In this document: positions 8,318-18,343 of the stretch, piece by piece
Numbering within the stretch: position 1 is the stretch's first letter
Layout of the letters: each line of letters opens with the position of its first letter
Notes under the pieces: generated by a model
The model's database searches: none
What the model was told of the DNA's origin: nothing
What the model saw: only the letters and a program-made list of their open reading frames with translations
Assembly (NCBI RefSeq): GCF_004362665.1
Contig: NZ_SNXR01000014.1
Location: 124,001-188,000 of the forward strand
Direction: 5' to 3'
DNA: 64,000 nucleotides
Source of the DNA: Flavobacterium dankookense
GTDB taxonomy: Bacteria > Bacteroidota > Bacteroidia > Flavobacteriales > Flavobacteriaceae
Made by a program: the position numbers and the translations under genes

Positions 8318-11218
8318 TTATTGTTTAATTAATTTCATTGTTTTTGATCTATTTTGATTATCAAGAACTTTAACTAAATACACGCCAGGGTTAATATCAG
8401 ATATGTCATATTGATATTCGCTAGAGTTTGCTGTAAATGATTTTACCAATTGTCCAGTTATTGAATAGATTTCGGCTTTAGAAATTTCTCCATTTAATGT
8501 AAAGGAATTTTTAGCAGGATTTGGATAAATAGAAATACTATTTTGTTGAACAGCATTAGTATTTAATGTACTTTGTTGATTTCCAAAAACTCTATAACCA
8601 CCTGGTTCTATTGAAACACTTTGGTTTTGACTTGAAACATTTACTACCGAGTTATCCATTAAATTGACCCAGTTTCCTGTGAATGGAAAACCACCTGGAG
8701 CATTATAAGTATTGTCTGAAAAATTTGTTAAAACAAATACATAACTCAGTGAAGATGTTTGAGCGGTATTAGTCCAAACGTCTAATCTTGGTCTTCCTGT
8801 TTGACTAAAATTCCAAGCGAATTGACCATTTTCAAATACATCTTCATTAATTCTTAAATCAATTTGTCTTGCCCATTGATTATATACATTGGCTCTTGCC
8901 TCATTTTCTAACCAATTTTCACTCCATTGCGGCTGTGGTTTTGTGTCCAGTTTACAATCAGGATTTGAGAATGAAACATTTCCATTGCTACATGTCCAAA
9001 GCGATTTATCCCAACCTAGTTCACCAAAATGCCACATCATTTTTGGACCTGGAACTAAAAATAATACGGAACCCATTGCTGGTAATCTTTGCAAAACTTT
9101 AGATAAATTACCTTGAGTTTGTCCTGCTTCATTTAAAGCTTTATATACTACTCTTTCTTCGTCATGACTTTCAGCATAACCTATCATTCTATCGGATGGA
9201 TCAGTAACAGCGGCTAAGTTTGTTGCATTTCCTTTTAACAAATTAGCATAAGGATCAGTCATTTTTCGCCATTGCATGATTCCACCTTGGTTTCCTGTCC
9301 TATTATAATTTGCCCATTCAACTTCTTCTTGTGCTGAACCACCAGTTCCCAAATGTTCAAAAATAACAAGTGAAAGTGGATCTGCTGCCCATTGATTAGT
9401 AGCATACCATTCCATTTTTGATTTACGATCTGAACGATATCCATTTGTACATGGCTCTTGACCACCAGAAACGTTTGGAGGACATTGATTGGTGAATCCT
9501 TTTGTTAAATCCCAACGATAACCGTCAATTTTAAATTCGTTTATCCAATATTGAATGGTTCTAATGGCATAGGTATTGGTTAAATTTCCGCCAGGACCAG
9601 TTTCTCTGAAATGATTTAAATCGCTACCAACATTGTATGAATGTTGTGCTTCAACATTAACATAAGGGTTTTCAAATGTTGTTCTTGGTCCTGTTCCATT
9701 TGCCCAACCATCGTTATCAGAGTCTAACATCCACATTCTTTCAAGTGGTGAACGACCAAAAACATGGTTTAAAGCTATATCTAATATAACTGCAATGCCA
9801 TTCTGATGACATAAATCAATAAATTCTTTTAGTTTTGCTGGTGGTCCATAACGTTTGTCTAAAGCCATATGATAAACTGTGTTATATCCCCAACTCATGT
9901 TTCCTTCGAATTCCATTACAGGCATTAACTTAATAGCATTGATTTTCAAATTTTTGAAATAATCAATTTTGTTTATCAAATCTTGGTATGTTCTATTGGC
10001 ATCAAAATCTCTCACTAATAGCTCGTAGAAAACTAAATCTTTCTTTTTTGGTTTTACAAAATTTGTAGTTGAGCTACTCCAATTATATGAAAACAAATTG
10101 TTTGGACCTGTTTGCAAAACACTCACCTCTCTATCTTGTCCTGGCGCAATTGTAGAGTATGCAGGAAGATTAGGAAATACCCCAAGAGAAATAATTTCTG
10201 GATCATCAAATGGAGATAAAACTAAAGTTGAAAATGGATCTGCTGTTTTTACAATAGATGGTGAACCTGCAGGAAGATTAACTACATCACATACCCAATA
10301 TTGATAGGCATAAATTTGTCCAGGAGTTAATCCTGTTAATTCTAACCAATATTTTGTGGAACCAGAAGCTGTGTCTCTTTTCATTGCAAAAGCACTTGTT
10401 GGCTGCCAGTTATTAAAACTTCCAGCCACATAGATGAAACTTTTAAATGGGGCGTTTAACACTAAGGTAGCTTTTGTGGGATCAGAAGTATTATAATTTA
10501 TACCATCAACTAACCCTGAAGGCATTGCTCCTGTTAAATTTCCAGGATTAATAATAACTGAAAATCTAGCTGTAAATGTTGTATTACCTTGAGTTATTCT
10601 TAAAACATAATTTTTATTTACAGTTACGTTGTTATCAACAAAAGAATAATTTGAAGTATTCTGATTATTAATTGGTGTGTTTGAGCCATTGACAAATAAT
10701 TGATAATTTGCAGGACCATTTGTATTATTCGCTGTAACAGTTACATTTGATCCACTAGATATTATATTATTACTATTTAATGCAGGAGCTGTTAGATTAT
10801 ATTGAAATGCTCCTACAGGTATAAAAATATCTGGTCTAGATTGCAAACTTGCATCAGCAGATCTAAAGACAACACAAATCTCGGTTATTGAACTATTAGT
10901 TGGTACACCAAAATAAGTGTATAAGTCTGGTGATATTGTTAATGTATAGTTTGATGAAGTCCCAACTTGAGTCATTTGTGGATGTAAAGGACTAGTAAAA
11001 TCTGGACTACCTTTAATGTTTTGAAATCGAACACCATTTACAGTGACACCAATGTAAGCATAAATTATTCCCGTATATGGAGCTAATTCTGTTCCTGTTT
11101 TGTTAAATGTAATTGTTACAGGTTGTTCTGCAAGAACAGTTGTTGGTGAAGTTGTAACTTGTGCATTGGCATTTGTAAATAAAATAAATGCCAGAAAAAA
11201 ATATAATAGCTTTTTCAT
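8318..11218 (-). CDS. Secreted GH13 alpha-amylase with T9SS sorting domain
   Basis: This 966-residue enzyme would cleave internal alpha-1,4 bonds of starch-like glucans outside the cell. It has a signal peptide (1-20), N-terminal beta domains, a CBM48/E-set-like region (about 240-340, with FIYVAGSFNNWQP), then a GH13 barrel. Conserved regions are DIALNH (480-485), DGYRWD with nucleophile Asp570, the acid/base Glu621 in VIFEHLG, and SHDE with Asp686. The last 75 residues form a type A T9SS sorting domain (SIYPNPAKNSFTL near its start, GVYLVKV, then KTMKLIKQ). It is the last gene of the susCDE operon on the minus strand. Glycogen-debranching or branching enzymes share the CBM48 feature, so the exact bond specificity is open. 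Confidence 0.93.
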   Translation of the reverse strand: MKKLLYFFLAFILFTNANAQVTTSPTTVLAEQPVTITFNKTGTELAPYTGIIYAYIGVTVNGVRFQNIKGSPDFTSPLHPQMTQVGTSSNYTLTISPDLYTYFGVPTNSSITEICVVFRSADASLQSRPDIFIPVGAFQYNLTAPALNSNNIISSGSNVTVTANNTNGPANYQLFVNGSNTPINNQNTSNYSFVDNNVTVNKNYVLRITQGNTTFTARFSVIINPGNLTGAMPSGLVDGINYNTSDPTKATLVLNAPFKSFIYVAGSFNNWQPTSAFAMKRDTASGSTKYWLELTGLTPGQIYAYQYWVCDVVNLPAGSPSIVKTADPFSTLVLSPFDDPEIISLGVFPNLPAYSTIAPGQDREVSVLQTGPNNLFSYNWSSSTTNFVKPKKKDLVFYELLVRDFDANRTYQDLINKIDYFKNLKINAIKLMPVMEFEGNMSWGYNTVYHMALDKRYGPPAKLKEFIDLCHQNGIAVILDIALNHVFGRSPLERMWMLDSDNDGWANGTGPRTTFENPYVNVEAQHSYNVGSDLNHFRETGPGGNLTNTYAIRTIQYWINEFKIDGYRWDLTKGFTNQCPPNVSGGQEPCTNGYRSDRKSKMEWYATNQWAADPLSLVIFEHLGTGGSAQEEVEWANYNRTGNQGGIMQWRKMTDPYANLLKGNATNLAAVTDPSDRMIGYAESHDEERVVYKALNEAGQTQGNLSKVLQRLPAMGSVLFLVPGPKMMWHFGELGWDKSLWTCSNGNVSFSNPDCKLDTKPQPQWSENWLENEARANVYNQWARQIDLRINEDVFENGQFAWNFSQTGRPRLDVWTNTAQTSSLSYVFVLTNFSDNTYNAPGGFPFTGNWVNLMDNSVVNVSSQNQSVSIEPGGYRVFGNQQSTLNTNAVQQNSISIYPNPAKNSFTLNGEISKAEIYSITGQLVKSFTANSSEYQYDISDINPGVYLVKVLDNQNRSKTMKLIKQ

Positions 11219-11237
11219 AGTTATTTTTTGATAAAAA

Positions 11238-11268
11238 AAGGGCTGAAAAAATAATTATTTCAGCCCTT
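11238..11268 (-). terminator. Hairpin between susE-like and amylase genes
   Basis: An 11-bp stem AAGGGCTGAAA / TTTCAGCCCTT lies between the susE-like stop (11285) and the amylase start (11218). T-rich sequence follows on the minus strand. It may partly terminate the operon or protect the upstream susCDE message, so that the amylase is made at a lower level. Confidence 0.7.
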
Positions 11269-11284
11269 CAAAAATATTATTTAA

Positions 11285-12409
11285 TTAGTCAACTGAAATA
11301 ACTTTTGTGTTTGTATTAACAGTGAATTTTCTAACAGCGTTTGGCCCAATATATTTAAAATTAGAATCTCCGTCATTAGCATTAGTAAGTTCACTATCAA
11401 TTGTATACCCATCATTTACGAAAGAAGGAAAATTTCTGTTTGGAGAACCCCAACTATCACCACCATCGTTTGCTAACCAAATTCTGAAATTAGCATCACC
11501 ATCAGGACTAAAACGAACAATTGCTTCATAAACGCCTGGTGCTACTAATCCTAATTCCGACTCATTATTACCTGCCCAAGACCAACCTCCTGGTGTAGCC
11601 TGTCCTACAAGCCAATATGAATTCGCAGAAGTTGAACCTTGAAAAGCTGTAATTGTTTTTTGATTTTCATCAATTTTTAAACGGTGAACACCTGGAGTGC
11701 CAATAAATCTAAAGTTTGAGTCTCCATCATTTGCATTTTCAAAATTTGAACTAATTTTGTATCCAAGGTCTGTATAATAAGGGAAATTTCTACCAGAAGA
11801 CCATACTGTTTCCTCAGTAAAAAATCTAAAAGTATCATTTGCGAAAGTTACAGTTGATGTTAGTACATTATCATCACATATTAAAATAAGTGGTGAGTCC
11901 CAATTCCAACCAGCAGAAGGAATTCCTGCTCCAACAGCAAATTGTCCTAAACATCCATAGGTTGTTACCGTATATGTTAAAGTACTTGAGTATGTTGCAT
12001 CAGATGAACTTCCAATAGTTGCTTTTATCCTAATATCAACAGGACTGGCAATAAATGGAGTAGCACCAGCTGTCAAACATGCTAAGTTAAATTGAGCTGT
12101 TTGAATTGTAGCAAACGTATTAGTTGTTGTTGCTAAAGTTTGCGGTGTTGCAAATTCAGTTCCACTAGCAGCCAATTCAACTGTGTAAGTAATTTCAGTA
12201 GGTGTTCCAAAATCCATTGCAGTCCATGCTAAAGAAATTCCTGGATTTGTTGGTGTTATATCACTTAAAATTACTGACTCACTTGATGTAGGTGTTAAAA
12301 TTGAAAAAGTTCCCTCTGGGGACAAGAATTTTAAATCTTGTTCATCTTCACAAGATAAAAAACCTAAAAATGCTATCGAAGCAATTAAATATTTGAAATT
12401 ATTTTTCAT
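11285..12409 (-). CDS. SusE/SusF-like starch-binding outer-membrane lipoprotein
   Basis: This 374-residue protein has a lipoprotein signal (IAFLGFLSCEDEQD, Cys20). An N-terminal immunoglobulin-like SusE domain follows (about 25-150, with PTNPGISLAWTAMD), then two homologous beta-sandwich modules of about 100 residues each. Both modules contain a Trp-rich face and repeat the phrases RNFPYYTDLGY / RNFPSFVNDGY and NANDGDSNF. SusE and SusF of Bacteroides hold starch at the cell surface through such modules. Placement directly after susD supports the call. Because there is one gene where Bacteroides has two, it may combine the SusE and SusF roles. Confidence 0.9.
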   Translation of the reverse strand: MKNNFKYLIASIAFLGFLSCEDEQDLKFLSPEGTFSILTPTSSESVILSDITPTNPGISLAWTAMDFGTPTEITYTVELAASGTEFATPQTLATTTNTFATIQTAQFNLACLTAGATPFIASPVDIRIKATIGSSSDATYSSTLTYTVTTYGCLGQFAVGAGIPSAGWNWDSPLILICDDNVLTSTVTFANDTFRFFTEETVWSSGRNFPYYTDLGYKISSNFENANDGDSNFRFIGTPGVHRLKIDENQKTITAFQGSTSANSYWLVGQATPGGWSWAGNNESELGLVAPGVYEAIVRFSPDGDANFRIWLANDGGDSWGSPNRNFPSFVNDGYTIDSELTNANDGDSNFKYIGPNAVRKFTVNTNTKVISVD

Positions 12410-12430
12410 TTTTTTTAATTTAATTAATTA

Positions 12431-14059
12431 TTAATAACCTGTATTTTGTGTTAAATTAGTGTTTGAGGATAATGTTAGCGGATGTAATGGAAAGACTTTA
12501 AAGTGCGAAGGAAGTGCAATACCATTTAATCCATTACCTTTCCAAGCCCAATTATAATTTCCACCTGTAAATTTGTCAAAACGTATTAAATCTTGTCTTC
12601 TATGAGCTTCCCAATGTAATTCCCTTGTTCTTTCATCTAAAATAAAATCTAATGTTACTTGTGAACTGGTAACATTAGCAAAGTTACCATCATTAGCTCT
12701 TTCTCTCAAAGCATTAATATATCCTAATGATGTTGAAGATACATTAGTAGTTGAACTTCCATTTGTTGCACCATCATTTCTCATTTGAGCTTCTGCATAC
12801 ATCAAATAAACATCAGCTAGCCTGAAAAGAGGAAAGTCAGTATCAACAAATACACTATTGGAACCACTAATACCAGTAGAAGTTACATTTGAAAATTTTT
12901 GTAAAATATAACCTTGATTTCTATTTGTAACGTTAGTTATTTCAAGTGAACGATCTCCACCTCCAGAAATTGTTTTTCTTGCATCAAAGTCAAATTCAAA
13001 TCCATTGAATTTTTCAACAAATTGTTTTCTTAAACGAATAGCTCCACCCCAACCTCCGGCACCAACACCAAAAGAAGCACCATTCTGTTCTGATGGTAAT
13101 GAACCTATACTACCATTTACCATTACTGTTGTTGGTCCATAATTTTGTGTTAAAATACCATCTGATTGTAGTGCAAAAATAATTTCAGTTGAAGTATCAT
13201 TGTCAGCCTTAAAATTATCTAGATAATTTGGTTCTAAGGAATAACCTCCATTAATAATTTGAGTACATTGTTCAATACAATCTGCATATCTATTCTCTCC
13301 TATATAAACTTCTGCATTCAAATAAATTTTAGCTAAAATCATTCTTGCCATTCCTTGATCTAATCTACCTTGTTGATTTGTTCTTGGTGCTTTAAGGTTT
13401 GGAATGACTTCCAATAATTCACTTTCGATAAAATCAAACAATTGTTGACGATTATATTGCTGTCCCTTAACTCCTACTGATTGATTTTCATCATTAAATG
13501 CAGCTTTACCAAATAAATCCATCATATTGTAATAAGCAAAAGCTCTTAATACTCTTGACTCATTCCTAAACTCTTGAATTTTTGTTTGCTCCTGATCCGA
13601 AATGCCTCTTGAGGACAATTTACTAGGGGTTGATTGTCTTAAAAATTCATTTGCTAATGCAACTTGCAACATCGCTCTACTAAACATACCTCTAAAAAAA
13701 GGATTTTCAGCATCCCAAATATTTCTTTGAAGTTCTCTAACTCCAAGATCATTACCGCCTTCATACGACCAAATAGCTTCATCAGTAGTCAAAGTATTTA
13801 AATACCATAAAACCCTGCCGTATTGACTAAATCCAGCATCGATACCGCCTAAATTCGAATCTCCCGCACCAGTGGTACTAGTTATTGATAGATTAGCGTA
13901 AACCCCAGCTATCGCTCTAGTGTAGGCATCTGGTTTTGAATAAAAAGCATCAGAGTCTTCACGCAATGGATCATTCGGCTTAACTTCTAGGTCATCTGAA
14001 CAACTATAAACTATAGCTAGCAGTGTTAGAAGCATTAATAATTTAGTTATTTTTTTCAT
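12431..14059 (-). CDS. SusD/RagB family outer-membrane glycan-binding lipoprotein
   Basis: This 542-residue protein is the surface lid partner of the SusC transporter. It has a lipoprotein signal with the lipobox at IVYSCSDD, the usual N-terminal helical start (PLREDSDAFYSKPDAYTRAI), TPR-like helices in the middle, and the C-terminal RagB/SusD region containing LADVYLMYAEAQMR and DERTRELHWEAHRRQDLIRF. It lies 11 bp after susC and 21 bp before the susE-like gene. The specific glycan is inferred to be starch or maltodextrin from the neighbouring GH13, GH31 and GH65 genes. Confidence 0.96.
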   Translation of the reverse strand: MKKITKLLMLLTLLAIVYSCSDDLEVKPNDPLREDSDAFYSKPDAYTRAIAGVYANLSITSTTGAGDSNLGGIDAGFSQYGRVLWYLNTLTTDEAIWSYEGGNDLGVRELQRNIWDAENPFFRGMFSRAMLQVALANEFLRQSTPSKLSSRGISDQEQTKIQEFRNESRVLRAFAYYNMMDLFGKAAFNDENQSVGVKGQQYNRQQLFDFIESELLEVIPNLKAPRTNQQGRLDQGMARMILAKIYLNAEVYIGENRYADCIEQCTQIINGGYSLEPNYLDNFKADNDTSTEIIFALQSDGILTQNYGPTTVMVNGSIGSLPSEQNGASFGVGAGGWGGAIRLRKQFVEKFNGFEFDFDARKTISGGGDRSLEITNVTNRNQGYILQKFSNVTSTGISGSNSVFVDTDFPLFRLADVYLMYAEAQMRNDGATNGSSTTNVSSTSLGYINALRERANDGNFANVTSSQVTLDFILDERTRELHWEAHRRQDLIRFDKFTGGNYNWAWKGNGLNGIALPSHFKVFPLHPLTLSSNTNLTQNTGY

Positions 14060-14070
14060 ATTTCAATTTT

Positions 14071-17004
14071 TTAAAATTTCACATTAACACCAAATAATAT
14101 TTGTCGTTGTCTTGGGTAAATAGTTTGATCATTACCGCCAGAAAATTCGGGATCTAAACCTGAGTACTCAGTTATAATAAATGGATTTTGAACACCTGTA
14201 AACAGTCTAAGAGTAGCTTTACCATCCAACCAATCTTGAAAAGTATATCCAAATGTAGCATAATCCATTCTTAAAAAAGAACCATTTTCTACAAATAAAT
14301 CTGATAAAATCTGCCCAGTTCCAGGAGTGTTAAAATTATAATCTAAAACAGAAGATGGTAAGTTTTGTAATTCTCCATTTAATATTCTATCATAATATGA
14401 GGAGCGAGATTTAACAACATTCAAAATTCTATTACCTAAACTTGCTCTCAAATTAAAACCTAAATCAAAATTACTAAAAGTTACACTTGTTGAGAAACCT
14501 AATACCAAATCAGGATCAGTATTCTTGTAAATATAACGATCACTTGTATTAACGATTCCATCTCCATTTAAATCAGCAAAAGCTCCCTCAATTGGACTAC
14601 CGTTTGGATTATATAACTGTTTGTATACAAAAAAAGAATTTGGGGTAAATCCTTGAGCCATTATTTGAGAGTCAGTACCAATTCCTATGTTACCAACAGG
14701 AATTGAAACACCACCAGCAATTTCATCAATTCTTCTCTCAAACTTAGATGCATTAAAGTTTACGTCCCAATTAAGATCTTTTCCTCTTATAACATCATAA
14801 TTTACATTTAATTCAAAACCTTTAACACTCATAGTTCCTATATTCTGAGGTCCTTGGTTTGTGAAATTACTACCATCAGCAAAAGGAGCTAATTGAAACA
14901 AATCCTCGGATTTTTTGTAGAAAAAATCTAAACTACCGTTTAATCTATTATCATTAAAACCATAATCTAGGCCGACATTATAAGTTGTAGTTTCCTCCCA
15001 TTTAAGATTTGGATTAAAACCTCCTGGCTGAGCAATTGGAAAATAGTTATTATCAATTGAGTATTGTGTATTCTGATTCCCTAAAAAATACTGAGGTAAG
15101 TAAAAAGTCCCTACACCTATATCCTGTTGCCCAGTAACACCCCAACCTGCTTTTAACTTTAACTCGCTTAAAGAATTACTTTTTGAGAAAAATTCTTCTT
15201 TTAGTTTCCACGCAAAAGTAGCAGCTGGAAAATTGCCCCATCGGTTTAACTCTCCAAAACGCGATGTTCCGTCTCTACGATAACTTAATGTTAAATAATA
15301 CTTGTTTTTATAAGAAAGGTTTGTTCTACCAATATATCCGACATAAACGATGTCATCACTTTCAAATTTCTGAGTAAAAGCGTCTGGATCATTAGAATTA
15401 CCTCTACTTTTACCATAAGACTCAAAAATTTGATAAGAATAACCTGCGGTAAAATCTATACTAAAATCATTTAAGTTTTTAGAATAAACAAAATAGGTGT
15501 CTAATAATTTGTTTGTTCCAACACCATCATTGTAGCTATTATTGCCAATAAATTGATTCAATCTTATTGGCGAAGTTCTTGCTGTAGATGGAGTAATATT
15601 TCTGCTAAAACCAGAATCTCTATCATAACCAAGATTGGTGACCCATCTTAAATCTGGAAAAAAGTGAAATTTATAATCTACTTCAAAATTTCCAAATAAC
15701 TTGTTGTTTTCACTTGTATTGTTTGTTTGAAGTAATTGCGCGACTGGATTGGGTACAGCAATAGGCGCAAAAGAATTTAGTGTATTTCCTGATCTGAATT
15801 CAAAAAAACCATCAAATGGAGACTCAGGATCGTAAACTGGCTGTGTTGGATCCATCAATATTGCAGAGCCTTCTACACCTGGAGCATTCCTTCTTTTTGA
15901 ATTAGTAAAGTTTACAGATAATCTCGTTTTTAAATGATTGTCAAAAAAACTTGGACTCATATTTAAAGAAACACTATTTCTATTTAATTTATCTGTTAGT
16001 CTCAAACCTTCTTGATAGGTATTTCCAATAGTTAATCTTGTTGGTATTCTTTTAAATAAGTTACCTTTCAAAGAAAGATTATTATCTATATAATCTGTTC
16101 TTCTATAAATTTCCTCTTGCCAATCTGTATTAGCTGTCCCAACTTTGTCTCTAATTGATTGATTAAAAGCATCGTTTGGACTTGAACCAGTTACAGGATA
16201 AACAAAATTTACTGCTTCTCTAAATTGATCTGCAGAAAGAACGTCTATTTTATTAAATTTATTACCACTACCATACTGAAAATTATACTCAACTTGAAGA
16301 TTTTTTCCACCTTTTTTTGTGGTAATAATAATCACACCATTTGATGCTCTAGAACCATATATGGCAGTTGCAGAAGCATCTTTCAAAACAGTAAAACTCT
16401 CAACATCATTAGGATTCAATGTGGCTAAAACTCTTGAGTCCATTGGCAAACCATCCAATACTATAAGAGGGTCATTATTTGCTAATAAAGAAGATCCACC
16501 TCTAATTCTTATTGTAGGAACTGAACCAGGAGAACCACCATTTGTATTTATCGCAACACCAGCTACTTTTCCTGTAAGAAGATTATCAACTGTTACGTTA
16601 GCACCTTTATTAAAATCTTTAGCAGAAATTACTGTAACTGAACCTGTAGCATCTTTTTTCTTAACACTACCATAACCAATTTGAACTACTACTTCTTGCA
16701 ATTGTGTTGAGTCCTCGTTCAAACTCACACTTACTTGCTTTTGTCCAGAATAATTGATAGTTTCAGACTGATAACCAACATAAGAAACAACGATTTTATC
16801 GCCGTTTTTTAGTCCATTTAACAGAAATTTACCATCAAAATCTGTTGTTGTGCTATTGCTAGCACCTTGAACGATTACATTTACTCCCGGCAAAGGCTGA
16901 CTCGTCTTTGCATCTAAAACAACACCACTAATTGAGCTTTGTGCTAAAACACTCAATGGCATTAGAAGGAATAAAAATAACAACTTTTTGTAAATTGTTT
17001 TCAT
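14071..17004 (-). CDS. SusC/RagA TonB-dependent outer-membrane transporter for maltodextrins
   Basis: This 977-residue receptor imports maltooligosaccharides across the outer membrane using TonB energy. After a signal peptide (1-21) comes a carboxypeptidase-regulatory-like domain (about 24-105, with GVVLDAKTSQPLPGVNVIV). Next is the plug domain (about 112-230; GSVTVISAKDFNKG, and IRGGSSLLANNDPLIVLDG with the ATAIYGSRASNGVIIITTK signature), then the 22-strand barrel ending in the terminal Phe of FGVNVKF. It is the first gene of the minus-strand operon; a LacI-type operator lies about 110 bp upstream. The SusC class is certain, the substrate is inferred from context. Confidence 0.96.
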   Translation of the reverse strand: MKTIYKKLLFLFLLMPLSVLAQSSISGVVLDAKTSQPLPGVNVIVQGASNSTTTDFDGKFLLNGLKNGDKIVVSYVGYQSETINYSGQKQVSVSLNEDSTQLQEVVVQIGYGSVKKKDATGSVTVISAKDFNKGANVTVDNLLTGKVAGVAINTNGGSPGSVPTIRIRGGSSLLANNDPLIVLDGLPMDSRVLATLNPNDVESFTVLKDASATAIYGSRASNGVIIITTKKGGKNLQVEYNFQYGSGNKFNKIDVLSADQFREAVNFVYPVTGSSPNDAFNQSIRDKVGTANTDWQEEIYRRTDYIDNNLSLKGNLFKRIPTRLTIGNTYQEGLRLTDKLNRNSVSLNMSPSFFDNHLKTRLSVNFTNSKRRNAPGVEGSAILMDPTQPVYDPESPFDGFFEFRSGNTLNSFAPIAVPNPVAQLLQTNNTSENNKLFGNFEVDYKFHFFPDLRWVTNLGYDRDSGFSRNITPSTARTSPIRLNQFIGNNSYNDGVGTNKLLDTYFVYSKNLNDFSIDFTAGYSYQIFESYGKSRGNSNDPDAFTQKFESDDIVYVGYIGRTNLSYKNKYYLTLSYRRDGTSRFGELNRWGNFPAATFAWKLKEEFFSKSNSLSELKLKAGWGVTGQQDIGVGTFYLPQYFLGNQNTQYSIDNNYFPIAQPGGFNPNLKWEETTTYNVGLDYGFNDNRLNGSLDFFYKKSEDLFQLAPFADGSNFTNQGPQNIGTMSVKGFELNVNYDVIRGKDLNWDVNFNASKFERRIDEIAGGVSIPVGNIGIGTDSQIMAQGFTPNSFFVYKQLYNPNGSPIEGAFADLNGDGIVNTSDRYIYKNTDPDLVLGFSTSVTFSNFDLGFNLRASLGNRILNVVKSRSSYYDRILNGELQNLPSSVLDYNFNTPGTGQILSDLFVENGSFLRMDYATFGYTFQDWLDGKATLRLFTGVQNPFIITEYSGLDPEFSGGNDQTIYPRQRQILFGVNVKF

Positions 17005-17114
17005 ACTTTTTGTTTAGGTTAAAATTTTTGTTTTGTGCTTATACTTTTAGCTTCGAATTGTTAAATTTATGTAAAAAAAAGGGTTTAAAAAATGAACGTC
17101 TGTTAATTGTGTTT

Positions 17115-17128
17115 CGAAAACGTTTTCG
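17115..17128. promoter_or_regulatory. LacI-type operator between susC and the regulator gene
   Basis: CGAAAACGTTTTCG is a perfect 14-bp palindrome with the central CG that is typical of LacI/GalR-family sites. It lies 111 bp before susC and 100 bp before the LacI-family gene, so one dimer could control both directions. A 12/14 match is found ahead of the transporter gene at 18260. Confidence 0.8.
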
Positions 17129-17170
17129 TGTTGAAAACTTTTTAGTTATGTCACATTTTTGACAATAAAA

Positions 17171-17201
17171 TTGACGTTTCTGAAAAAAAAATATATCTTT
17201 A
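17171..17201 (+). promoter_or_regulatory. Candidate promoter of the LacI-family regulator gene
   Basis: TTG at 17171-17173 and TATCTTTA at 17194-17201 are 20 bp apart. The second element differs from TAnnTTTG in the last base only. The start codon is at 17228, giving a leader of about 20 bases. Confidence 0.5.
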
Positions 17202-17227
17202 TTGACAAATCATTAGTAAACAAAAAA

Positions 17228-18250
17228 ATGAAGAGGAAAGTAACACTAAAACAAATTGCAAAAGAATTGGATGTTTCAATCTCTACTGTTTCAAAATCAT
17301 TAAGAAACAGTTTGGAAATAAGCGAAGACACGAGACAAAAAGTACAAGCCTTTGCAAAATTGTATAACTACAAGCCAAACAATATTGCATTAAGCCTAAA
17401 AAACAAAAAAACAAAAACCATTTGCATCATTATTCCCGAAATTATTCATCACTTTTTTGCTACCGTAATCAGTGGCGTTGAACATGTTGCTAATGAAAAC
17501 GGATACAATGTTTTAGTTTGCTTATCAGACGAATCATTTGACAAAGAAGTTATCAATATGGAAATGCTCGCTAGCGGAAGTATCGATGGTTTTATCATGT
17601 CTTTATCCAAAGAAACACAGCAAAAAAAAGATTTTCATCACATTACAGAAGTCATCAACCAAGGAATGCCAGTAGTCATGTTTGACCGAGTTACGAATGA
17701 AATTTTATGCGACAAAATTATTATCGACGACGTTCATGCCGCTCATAACGCAACACAATTTTTAATCGATAAAGGCCTGAAAAAAATAGCCCTAATCACT
17801 ACTGTAGACTACGTTAGCGTTGGAAAGCTAAGGACCGATGGCTATAAAAAAGCTCTAAAAAGCAATGATATTGACATTAACGAAAATCTTATTCTAAAAA
17901 TCGAAGACACCGAAGATTTTGACCATTATATAGAAGAACTTCTACAAAACAATGATATTGAAGCTATTTTTGCGGTTAACGAACTTTTTGCTGTTACTGC
18001 ATTAAAAATTGCCAACAAACTAGGAAAAAATATTCCCGAAGACATTTCAATAATAGGTTTCACTGATGGAATTATCTCCAAATATTCCACTCCAAGCATT
18101 ACAACGGTTAGTCAAAACGGAATAAAAATGGGCGGAAAAGCTGCCAAAATGTTAATCGACCGATTAGAATCGGAAGACGAAGAGGAAGAACAATACAAAA
18201 CCGAAGTTATCGAAACTGAATTAGTAGAAAGAGAATCAACAAAAAATTGA
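17228..18250 (+). CDS. LacI-family transcriptional regulator of the maltose locus
   Basis: This 340-residue regulator starts at ATG 17228 (MKRKVTLKQIAKELDVSIST). Longer readings from upstream non-ATG codons would push the helix-turn-helix away from the N-terminus. The HTH TLKQIAKELDVSISTVSKSL fits LacI/GalR proteins, followed by a hinge and a periplasmic-binding-protein-like sensor domain (about 62-330, with DGFIMSLSKETQ, GMPVVMFDRV and NIPEDISIIGFTDG). It lies divergently to susC and upstream of the intracellular and periplasmic maltose genes, and two LacI-like palindromes flank it. It probably senses maltose or a maltodextrin, taking the place that SusR has in Bacteroides. Confidence 0.92.
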   Translation: MKRKVTLKQIAKELDVSISTVSKSLRNSLEISEDTRQKVQAFAKLYNYKPNNIALSLKNKKTKTICIIIPEIIHHFFATVISGVEHVANENGYNVLVCLSDESFDKEVINMEMLASGSIDGFIMSLSKETQQKKDFHHITEVINQGMPVVMFDRVTNEILCDKIIIDDVHAAHNATQFLIDKGLKKIALITTVDYVSVGKLRTDGYKKALKSNDIDINENLILKIEDTEDFDHYIEELLQNNDIEAIFAVNELFAVTALKIANKLGKNIPEDISIIGFTDGIISKYSTPSITTVSQNGIKMGGKAAKMLIDRLESEDEEEEQYKTEVIETELVERESTKN

Positions 18251-18259
18251 TTTATCAAC

Positions 18260-18273
18260 AAAAAACGTTTTCG
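18260..18273. promoter_or_regulatory. Second LacI-type operator, upstream of the transporter gene
   Basis: AAAAAACGTTTTCG matches 12 of 14 bases of the perfect palindrome at 17115-17128. It lies 10 bp past the regulator stop and about 150 bp before the MFS gene, suggesting that the plus-strand maltose operon is under the same regulator. Confidence 0.65.
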
Positions 18274-18343
18274 TAAATATCCATTTCTTAATTTTTTTAA
18301 TTAGCCTAGCCAAATTTAAAATCTTTAGTATATTTACAACTTA

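Noticed and set aside
16319..16675. 118-residue frame opposite the susC plug domain
   Set aside because: Shadow of a conserved coding region; no signal or start context.
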